Positions 13,646-24,210 of a stretch of DNA of 64,000 nucleotides are shown here, piece by piece. Source of the DNA: Sarcocystis neurona (lineage: Eukaryota > Apicomplexa > Conoidasida > Eucoccidiorida > Sarcocystidae); the NCBI GenBank assembly GCA_000727475.1, contig KL647288.1:1825890-1889889 (forward strand), in the 5' to 3' direction. Under the pieces are notes generated by a model, which searched no databases, had not been told where the DNA came from, and saw only the letters and a program-made list of their open reading frames with translations. The stretch's first letter is position 1, and each line of letters opens with the position of its first letter. The position numbers and the translations under genes were made by a program.

Positions 13646-13740
13646 ATGTATCCATCCGTCTGTAAAGAAGCATAACTGAAGAGGTTCCTAAAGGAGAACA
13701 AATAGACAGCCACGTCAACGTGCAACAACACGACGTACAT

Positions 13741-15160
13741 TCACGCATATTTGCTTCTTCTGTCCCTGCTCTTGGAAGGCCCTCTGGCGTCTCTTTCCGA
13801 CCGACTACTTCCTCGATGATGATCCCTTCCATTTCCTCCTCTTCCCCTTTCCTGGTCACCTTTTTCTCGGCTTTTTTCTTCTGTGCTGCTTTCGCGGCTG
13901 CTTCGCCAGCGCTCTCCCTCGCTGCCGTGCCTCCCTCCTGCCGTGTGCGCTTCCCTATGTGCAGATCTTCCTCTTTCTTTCTCGCCTCCTTCTCTTTCTT
14001 CCCTGCCACTACCATCCTTTCCCGCTGCTGCCGCTCCTCCTCCCCCTCCGGCTGCTCCACCAGCAGCGACACTCCCCGGTGCTGCAGCTTCACTACCTCC
14101 TGTGACTGTCCCTTCTGTCCTGCTCTCCGCTTCTCTCGTCCCTGCTGCCGTTTCTTTGCCCCCTGCGTCTCCTGCAGCTGCGGTCGCACTTCTACCAGGT
14201 GCTCCATCTCTTCCTCCTCCTCCTCCACCTCCTGCTCCTTTTCCTGTCCCTGCTCCCGCTCCTTCTGCATGCCTGAGTTCCTCTCTTCTTTCTCCTCCTG
14301 CAGGAGGCGGGGGTGGCTGTTGCTGTGGCTGCTGTTGCTGCTGTTGTTCTGCCGCCATGGCCCACGCGCGGCGCCCTCCTCCCGATGACGAGGAGCTGCG
14401 ACTGTGGTGGTGGGGTTGGTGATGGTGGTGATGATGATGGCTCCGCCCACTCTCTCCCATTCGGCCGCTGCTTTCTCCCGTTCGCATGCCTTCTAAAATT
14501 CTATTTCCCCCTCCGTCCACTCGGCCGCTCTCTAGCCATCCACCCCCCCCTCCGTCCATGCGACTCCCCGCCCCTCCTTCGGCCACCATCCGGCTACCGT
14601 CCATGCGGCCCCCCCCTCCTTCCATCACCATTCGGCCGCCGTCCCCCACTCCCATAACTCTGCCGCTGCTATTTTCTATCAACATTCTATTTGCCCCGTC
14701 TAACACCAATCTCCCTCCCCCCCCATCAATTCTGCTGCCATCCAACATTACCCTGCTTCCGCTGCTGCTGCTGTTGTCCATGACCATCCTGTTGCTGCTC
14801 GGGTCGAGCATCATAATCCTCCCACCGTTGCTGTTGTCCAACAACATTCGGTTGCTACCGCTGCTGCTGCTGTTCTCTATCGGCCCTCCCATCAGCCGGG
14901 GGTGACCTACCGGGCCATCTAGCAGCACCCGTTCACTCGCTCCACCGTCTAGCATTGTTATTCTGTTCCCGCTACTGCCCATGTTCCCCTCAAATCGAGG
15001 AGGATTCATGTGCATAGGAAACATCCCTCCTTCTCTTCGAAAAGATTGTCCTTCCATTCCTGGAACCCGCTGCTGCTGCATCGCTCCCCACAGCTCTTCG
15101 CCTACACGCATCCCACCTCCTCCTCCCCCACGGCGATACCGTCCTCCTCGTTCGTGGTGT
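13741..15160 (-). other. Low-complexity C-terminal exon of WTAP-like protein
   Basis: The last exon codes about 473 residues with almost no predicted fold. After an Arg/Gly start ([16 protein letters not shown]) comes a region of about 200 residues built from a loose motif: Asn/Ser/Gly-Arg-Met/Ile/Val, two or three hydrophobics often Met or Leu, Asp/Glu, then Asn/Gly-Ser-Ser-Ser or Gly runs. Then come a seven-His run, Gln and Pro runs, a Gly/Ala/Glu stretch and a terminal Ser/Arg/Asp/Glu-rich tail ending RRSKYA. The acceptor at 15161 follows a pyrimidine-rich TTTCCTTCTCTTTTCTC run. Confidence 0.8.
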
Positions 15161-18100
15161 CTGCTCCCGCACACGAGAAAAGAGAAGGAAACAAATGCAA
15201 CAACCGTCACAAGGGAAAGAAGACGCACAAGTAGCAGAAGACGCAGAAGCAGAAGAACAAGAGGCCACGGACACGAAAAAACGGCTGCAAAAAGGTGGCT
15301 GAAGGGAAGAAGGAAACGGGGAAAAGGAAAAAAAAAGACCCCACCACATGAAACAACGGACTTGTTGTATCCTACCACCTTCGCTAACAAAAACCGGAGG
15401 CAGGGAAAACACACCAGGTGGACAGAAGTCGGTAGAATAGAAAGAAAGAGACAAGAGAAGTTCTCTGACTCGTAAAATGATGACGAGGTTTGTTGTCAAC
15501 GAGGGAAATGCCCTGAAGGAGAATAACAACATATGTGCACTGTTTTTTCGAATTTTGTGCAGTTCTGTCTCTTTGAACTACTCTTGAAACAGCTGCAAAT
15601 AGAGACAAAAAAGCGTGCTGCGCGCGGTCGTGGACTCACACACGATGAACAGAAATGCACGCCGAGCGCCCCGAGGGCCACTCGGCGGGATTCTTCGGAA
15701 AAATAGGAAGAAAAAGTAGACACAGGACAAAATTTACAACACCACGTCTCAACAACAACTCCAGCAAAAGACTGAAAAACAAGACTTAATAATGTAGCGC
15801 ACAAATTTTTTTGCTAGAACTCTTCGTAACAGACTAGCCCTAGGCAATTTGACGCTCAGTTGCACGCGCTTACCAGCTGTCGAATATGTAACATTGTTAT
15901 GCCTGCACATATCCGTGTACACGGATAAAATTAATGACTGCAGAAATACAGACATACATGCATATATATATACATATATATATACATATATATATATGTA
16001 GATAGACAACTGAGGAAGTATGCACGTATGCGTATAAACATATACATATATATAAATATATATATTTGAGTATGTGGATACATAGGGGCGTGTAGATGGA
16101 TATACATACATACATACATGGAAGCATGGAAGCACGTATACACATGCATATATATATATATATCTACGGGAGATACATCCGTATACCTGCACACATGTAT
16201 CTATTTGTCTATCTGTCTCCCTATACATACATAGAGATAGACAGATAAATATGAAATAGTGCTATGGGGACGTACGCGAAGATAATGGAGAAGATGGGAA
16301 AAAGACACTACGTTTCTACGTGGATCTACGCATATACTAGAAAAGTTATACACGTACAGACATACACACGTCGGTGCACATAGTCGTGCGGCCATTACTG
16401 AGCTTCTGCCATTTTTTGCAGAAAAAGAAAATGAAACATACCGATACGAAGGAGGTGCTGTTTGCAGTGCTTGCAGCTGCTGCCGCAGCTTTTCCACCTC
16501 CGCCTGCAGCTGGTCTCGTTCTGCCGTAATCGCCTGCCCACGCAACAGCAGCAGCAACAGCAGCAAGAGATACGGCAGACGCACAAAATACAGCAGCGGC
16601 AGCAATGGCAGCAGCACGACGCATCGCAGCAGCAGCAGCCTCAGCGGCAGCCGCAACAGCGGTAGCAACACCACCGGTAGCAGCGACGGCAGCAGCAGTG
16701 GCAACAGCAGCAGCGCAAACAAAAGGACATAGTAGCAGTAGCACCAGCCTCAGCAGCAGCCTCAGTAGCAGCAATAGCGGCAGCACCCACACAAGAAGAT
16801 GTAGCAGCAGCAGGAGGATGAGAGGAATAGCAACAGCGGCAGCAACAGAAGTAGATACAGTAGCAAACCAGCCATATTTGCAAAAACCAGCGACGACAGT
16901 AGGACTCAAATCTTCATGAGATCCACCAGTAGATACATGAGCAGACAATACCTACATACATCTGTATACACGTCCGTACCTACATAGGCCCGCACCGAGG
17001 AAATGACCTACACATATATTCAAGTTCACATCCATATGCGTATACAGATATAAGCGCACACACTCTTATATACTACACATCTACAAGAATATATATCTAC
17101 CCATACATGCAAGTTCACTATGTATGGCTGTACACACAGCTTGCGCAATAAGAGCAGCAAGACCGGACACACGCATCTGTACACACGTACGGATGGGCAT
17201 GCCTTTTTATGTGTCTCCATATGCAGCCGCACATCGTTGTACATATATTCGTTTGTACATGTCCATATACGCATGTATATGTATGATAAAAAGTCGAAAG
17301 ACCGTTTGCACCGGTGACCACCGGACGGAGACACTCCTCTCAGCAAAAGCACAGTAAAACTCACGTATCCGGCAGCACACATATCTACACATATATGAAC
17401 ATATACATTAATATACATGTGTATACACATACATATATATATATACGTATGTATATTTACGTATGTACAATGATATATTTATCTGATGTATCAGAAGAGG
17501 GGAGCAGGAGACAAGAGAAGACGGAAACTGTCCTTCTCATGAGGCAAGAGAAAGCGATACAGCAGGAGAGAATCGCTGCAAGAGAGACCCGTCGCAGCAG
17601 CAACAGCAGCAGCAGGACAAAAGGGTGCATCACGCTGAGCTGCAGAAAGTTGTTGTGCAGGCCAGTGAGATACATGAGAGAAATGTAGCACAGCAGCAAC
17701 AGCAGGGAGACGTCGCAGCAGCGATGAAACTCACGTTGGTCGCTGCCGAGAGTTCCTGGAGCTGCAGGGCCATCATTTCGTTGTCTCTGTCCATATCGCT
17801 GTTTAGCTCACGCAGTTGCCTGCACACACACAGCAATGTCGCAGGCTCCCGAGGACATATTTTCGAGAAAGGCAGTCTTTTCTAGTACAAACACAAGGTA
17901 CAATCAATTTACTCCGTTCCTACCTCTCGCAGCGCACAGGGACAAGAGAGACATGTACGAACGTGTGTATGTGTGTGTGGACATTCATATATATATATAT
18001 ATGCAGGTACCGGCAGACAGAGGGCTGTGTTTCTTGTCTTGAGCGTTGGGACAGAAAAAACCTTTGCACAGGTATATGCACCAGCAAATACAAACACATA

Positions 18101-21100
18101 CACAGGCACACGTAGAAGGCGATGCACGGTTTCCTGCTGCTGCTGTTCCTGCCTGCGGAACACGCTAGAACAGCAGCATCAGCAGCAGCGGCGTGGAGAG
18201 AATACGACACTGACGTGTATGTTTCTTTGCGTGCGAAGACTCTCAGAAAAGACGTGTGTGTGTATACGGAAGTTTGTGTGAATGGCTAATGAATTGCAGA
18301 CAGGGGAAGAAAGGGGGAAAGTAGACATCTACGCCTACCAGGACGAGAGAGAAAACAGAGCAGTGGACTTATCAGATGATATGCTGCAGCGAAAAGTACA
18401 TACACGAGGAGAGACAGAAAGAGACGTGGGCTGCTTCAATATGAAGATGCTAAGCCGTCTATCCATATAGATATACAGTTAATCTTCTGCGTCTACACAT
18501 ACGCTTACGCAGCTGCGCATATACGCATATATATATATATGTATGCATGTGTATATATACGTATATGTATATATGTGTATATGTAGGAAGAGAGTGAGAG
18601 AGAGAGAGGGACAAAAAGACTGGATATGATGACTAAGCCTACACACGCGTATGCATACAAAGAAAACTGTTTTTTCGATCAATAGAAACGTGTACGTTGC
18701 ACGAACAAATATGTAAAAATACATGTGGAGAGGTCCCTCTCTGCATGTCTATACATCATATATATGTTAATACTATAGAAATCCACACACGTCTTTACCT
18801 GGGCACACACCCCCACACACGCACGTTTACATCTACGGACAGGGCAGATTTACGCACGCGCATACATTACACACACACAGATGTAAATATTCACACATCT
18901 ATATGTAAATAGAGAGAGAAATGAATAGACACAGATACGCAGATCCTACGGTAGGCAGACGTGTGAACAGAAAGGGGGAGATTCATCGACCACATCTGCA
19001 GAGCCTGAAAATGAACTTAAAAAGAATCACGCCTTGCTTCGTCAGACACATGCAAACAATCCCTGGAAAATACACACGTGCACACATAAGAAATCTTGCC
19101 GACGTCATCCCTCTGCGCCATGACTTACACGGGCAACACATTCATCCATTCCACAGGTGCACATATATATACGCGTAAACATATATATATATATATATAT
19201 AAATACATGTACAGCAGTGTCCAGAGACACAGATATACGAGTATAAATGCATGTGTGGCAGTGTCCAGAGATGAGGCACACAAGCAGAGAGATAAAAGTA
19301 AGGGTGAGCAACAGCAGCAAAAGTCCATATTCTAGAGTAGGAGGGAAAGCATGAGAAAAAGAAGGAAAAGAAAAACGACGGAGACTGGCGCGTCGGAGCT
19401 CCGCTTTCCCGCGTCAAACAGTCAACGATAAGATGGCTTCCGAGATTCACAGAGGGAGAGAGAAAGTACGACCAGGAGAGAGACACAAAGACGTGAGGGT
19501 AGAGAAAGAAAGGAAAAATGCCTCAGATGCAGAAGCACAACACGACAAAAGCGCAACTTCACACAAATCTCAAAATTCGAGGATACGCGATTGCACTCAT
19601 ACATACATATATACATTTGTACACAAATATGCATACGTGATTGTGTACTACTCGGTCCTTCCGTACCAGGACAAATACATAAATATATATATATATACAT
19701 ATGCACATAAGGTTGCGTTGCACTTGCGTACCAGAAAAACGACATATATATATAGATAAATATCTACACAAGCATGCATATGTGGCGGTGTAGTACTACT
19801 GCGTATCTGCATACCAGGACAAATATTTACATATACGTATATAAAGATACGGATTCATGATACCGCTAGGAACACGTGCAAATGATTCCTGATAAACAAG
19901 AGAATATACATATACATAAGTCTACACACCCTCGTACATATATACACTGATATTCACGTAGACGCATCGCTTCAAATGATGTACATACAAACATATATAC
20001 ACGTGTACATATATCCTTATATATATATATGTATATGGTTTGAGTAGTTCTATGTACACGGGAGATACACACGTATTCGTACATACGCACATACATATAT
20101 ATATATATATATGTACAAATATACATACAAATGCATTCGTACATACACGTACTACGTATACCTACACATACGGATTCATTATAGTATGTACATGGGGACA
20201 TAAGTAGACAATTACCTCAGTTCTGTCCTTAGAAAGGCAACGTGTTTTTTTAAAGAAATGACTTTGAGATTTAGCGGTTGAAGATGAGTTTCCGCCAGGG
20301 ATCGTCCAAGTTCGTTATTTTCCTCCTGAAGCGCTTTACACTTATTTATTAAGCGCTGCCCCATCACGCTGTACCAAAGGCAAACACATACACACGCATG
20401 AATACATATATGTATATATTTACGCTTACGTACTTACGTACATATATCTATGTATACACGTGCACATACGTACTCACGAGGAAAAACCCATTTATGAATA
20501 TTCGTGAATCGACAGAAAAGTAAACTTTGCAGTATCAAACGCTATACCAGGTACACGTATACATGTCTATAAATCTGTGCAGGCAGAGCAGCAGGGAGAA
20601 CGCGAAAGCAATCCACATGTGTACATCTGCATACAGAGAGGTATGCAACAAGGTAACACGTCTGCACGAAGAGGTCGTCAGCCACATGTATCTATCTGTC
20701 TATCTATACAGATATACATATATATATATCACGATATCCATGCCTACACATTGACCTCCCTATCTACCTATATTTATATATATATATATATATACACGTA
20801 AAATTTTAAATCCGTACATGCATGTATGCATGTATGTATGTATGCATATATGTATGTATGCATATATGTATGTATGCATGTATGTATGTATGCATGTATG
20901 TATGTATAGCCTTCTCTACGCAGGTGTAGGGGTGCGGAACCACATACACTTCAGCGGAAAGATCGATATAAGTCTACGTATATATAGATAGGTAGACATA
21001 GATGTACAAATCTAGATCTTTCACACACATATACATGCGTATTTATTCCACGTGGTTGACCCGTATGTATCAAGGTAGAAATCCATCCTATACTCCAAGT

Positions 21101-21180
21101 ACACATATACGTATGCACACGTCTACAAACCTTCATACATCTGTGTATATGCATCCCTCTACACACCGCACCCTACCGCT

Positions 21181-21211
<31 letters not shown>

Positions 21212-24210
21212 CGTATTGACAATTGCTGGATTTTCTATATCCTTGCACTTACACGTATAAAACGAGAAATCCACCTGTCTACACCACACATCCCTCCGTA
21301 TTTATTCATACAGATAGAGACTTTTCTACGAGACGCCACACATTAGAGATCTGTGCACAGTTTGTTTTTCATTGTCGGTATGTGCGACAAAGAAATACGA
21401 AAACGGAGTTTGAAGAAGGTAAGCCAAGGGGCGACGCGACGACAGCAGAGGAGGAGGTGCCTACCTCTGGCCAGAGAAGTTCTGGGCAGCGAGCTGCTCC
21501 TTGGCCCGGCGCAGCAGCGTCTCTGTCTCCCCGAGGCGCTGGCGGAGCGCTTTCACTTCCAAATTAATTGCGGGGTCGAGTAAGGCAGCTCGGAAGCAGT
21601 TGATTTTGATGTCGTGACAGGAACGGTATTCAGAAATCAAACTTTTGACCTCGTGCAGCTCGGCTTCGAGCGAAGTTATCAGCGACAGCTGCATGTGTTC
21701 TCTCTTCTGCAGAAGAAGAGAAGAGGAGGAGACACGGGAAGCAGCAAAACCGAATTTCCTGGCAAAACGCGGGTAGTATCTTCGCGGTGCATGTATGCAT
21801 GCACATACATATATATACTCGACACACAACATACACACATATGTGTATGTGTGTATGTACAGGAAATATATGGAGATATATTATATGGAACAGGGAGCGA
21901 CAGACATGTGTAGGTGTGGGAGATAAAAACAGACAACGTATACGGGTGTAGTCCTCCACGCGTAGAGAAGCACATAGAGATTCTACACATTAGACAGGGC
22001 AGACGCTTCGTCCTTTTCCTTCGGGGGAAATACATTCACATGAAAGAAAAGGGACAGAAGACAAACTAGTCACTCTTTTACCTACACACAGAGACAGAGA
22101 CATGTATACATACATTTGTACACACGTTCGGGATACACGCAGCAGTCTTGTGTAGTTTGGTGCTGCAGTGTTCTTTTCGGCCTCACTGAACGAAAAACAC
22201 GAGGAAGAGAGAGACTGGCCCCACCAAAGGACGGAAAAAGGAGGTGTCTCTCCTGTACAGAGACGTACTTGCCATCCAGGTGCATGCCGAATCACAGAAA
22301 TCAACTAAGCATATACGTATATATATGTATAACCGTACATCTTCACAGAAGACACACATTTTTGTATATACAAACGTGTAGACGTACGCGTGCGAGTCTC
22401 TCACACACGCACAATGAAGAAGCTCTTTAACGCCTCAGGATGCTACACAGACACATGTCATACGTAAATATACATATATATACATATACGCACATATATA
22501 TATATATATACGTGTATATATATACGTGTGTATATATGTATATATACGTGTGTATATATGTATATATACGTGTGTATATATGTATATATACGTGTGTATA
22601 TATGTATATATACGTGTGTATATATGTATATATACGTGTGTATATATGTATATATACGTGTGTATACATATATGTATATATATGTATAAAATGTAGGGGG
22701 GAGGTGCAGATATGTATGTACGCCATACATGTATCTGCAGAAAATTTCAGACAAAAGACAGGCACGCGTAGTGAGGCAAAGAAGCCCGCGTGGATCCGCC
22801 TGTAGATTCGCGGAGTGGAGGAGAAGTGTGTAGAAGTATGTTCTACCGACGCACCCCACACATATACACGTATATATAGGTACAGACGGGAAACCTTTTC
22901 TAAGAAGAACAGGCCACGACCCAGCACAACATGACGAGGAGTCACTGGATGGGACAGAATTCATGCAAACAAAAATTCACGCCTTGCAGACCCAAATTGA
23001 CGAGGCAGTCGTCAAAACTCATGTGTCCACAGAACATATGCTTGTGACAGCTTGCAAGCGTGTATTTATCTACACACACACACATATAAATATATACGTG
23101 CCGATATAACGAAGTAATGGACGAATACGAGACAAAAGTGACGGCAAACGTTTATTGGAAAGGAACGTATACACACGTATACACACGCGTAGATGCGATG
23201 GACTGCGATGGGACAGATGGCAAATTACATACGCCGATAAACAGCGGAGGATCGATCAACTAAGCCGGGCGCCAAAATGACTGGACGCTTGGGAAGAATT
23301 TCAAATGGGTAGACCCGTTGAGAAGAGGAGAAATAGCCACCCAGGAGAAATAGACGTGGACAGGCGTGTTACGTAGACGTACACGTATATGCGTGTAGTT
23401 ACCTATCGCTACCTGTATGTACCTATCTATCTATATACATTTGCAGACATATATTTGCCCAGACGCACACTACGCATGCGTAAGTGTGTACGCATACACG
23501 CTCTGAAAAGCGCACGCATGGACCCATATATATATATATATATGCGCCTCTTCGTCTTATACACATATGTGTGCAGCTCTTAGTAAGACGAAGATGTGCG
23601 TTTACATGTGGGAGTCCAGACACGGCCACCTCGCAAGCAGGAGGTTCTTGGCACTTACTTTATATTCGCCTATGACGTTCAGCAATTGCTGTACCGACGG
23701 AGATACCACAGGCTGTTCCTCTTCCTCCTCATTCTCCTCTGCTGCCGCTGCTGGCCCTGCTGCAGGCCCTGCTGCTGATAATCCTGCTGCTGGTGGTGGT
23801 AGTCCTGCGCCTACTGCTGCTCCTGCTGGCTGCGCTGCTGTCGTTGCTAACGGTTGTTTTACTACTCCTGCTGCCGCAGCAGGTATTGTTGCTGCTGTTG
23901 CAGGCACTATTACTGCTGGGGCTGCTACGGGGAGTACTCCCGGTGTTGTTGTTGCGGGTATCGCTCCTGCCGGTATTGCTGCTGCTGCTGCTCCAGAAGA
24001 TATTGCTGCTGCACCGGTTGGCATTGCTGCTGCTGCTGCTGTTCCGACAGGTGTTGTTCCTGCTCCGGCAGACACTGCTGGTGCTTCGAGAGGTGTTGTC
24101 GCTGTTATTGGCGGAAATGCCGCTGCTGCTGGCGGTGGTATTGCTGCTGCAGTTGGCTGGCCAGCCGCGTCGGGACGAAACGCGGGAAGCACGTCGGCGT
24201 CCTCCATCAT
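13741..24210 (-). CDS. WTAP: WTAP/FIP37-like regulatory subunit of the m6A mRNA methyltransferase complex
   Basis: Six minus-strand exons: 24210-23659, 21706-21465, 20368-20216, 17819-17735, 16533-16442, 15160-13741. All GT..AG junction phases agree, giving 847 residues and stop TGA. Exon 1 (residues 1-184) is Ala/Pro/Val-rich with an acidic run, starting at tandem ATGs. Exons 2-4 (about 185-344) are the WTAP core: the DPAINL motif (228-233) followed by a coiled coil, then a [14 protein letters not shown] block (269-282) and NELGRSL, matching the KCR-LIQENQELGRQL region of human WTAP. Exon 5 continues the coiled coil. Exon 6 (from about 375) is disordered, with poly-His, poly-Gln/Pro and an RS/RD-rich end. 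In known complexes WTAP dimerises and tethers METTL3-METTL14 in nuclear speckles; that role is inferred here. The protein is over twice the length of human WTAP (396) because of its two tails. Two in-frame donors end exon 5 (16448 or 16442), differing by Tyr-Arg. Confidence 0.88.
16540..16920. repeat. CAG/CAA/GCA trinucleotide-rich segment in WTAP intron 4
   Basis: The plus strand reads as CAGCAG, CAACAG, GCAGCA and GTAGCA units for about 380 bp, immediately upstream (in sense) of exon 5. On the gene's sense strand this is a TGC/TGT-rich tract that occupies the place of the usual polypyrimidine run. Long frames on both strands (poly-Ala, poly-Gln, poly-Leu) come from this repeat and are not called. 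Confidence 0.8.
20815..20909. repeat. GTAT/GCAT tetranucleotide array in WTAP intron 2
   Basis: About 24 units of ATGT/ATGC (CATGTATGCATGTATGTATG...) without long interruption. It lies in the intron between exons 2 and 3 of the WTAP-like gene. Confidence 0.85.
22498..22680. repeat. 22-bp minisatellite, seven copies, in WTAP intron 1
   Basis: The string ACGTGTGTATATATG starts at 22524, 22546, 22568, 22590, 22612, 22634 and (last copy diverging) 22656, an exact 22-bp period. The unit is alternating purine-pyrimidine almost throughout. It sits in intron 1 (21707-23658). Confidence 0.9.

Noticed and set aside
13720..14657. Long plus-strand Ser/Pro/Cys-rich open frames opposite the last WTAP exon
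   Set aside because: They are the reverse reading of repetitive coding sequence; the minus frame fits phase, splice border and stop of the WTAP model.
16600..16950. Poly-Ala and poly-Leu frames in WTAP intron 4
   Set aside because: CAG-type repeat read in different frames; outside the phase-consistent exon chain.
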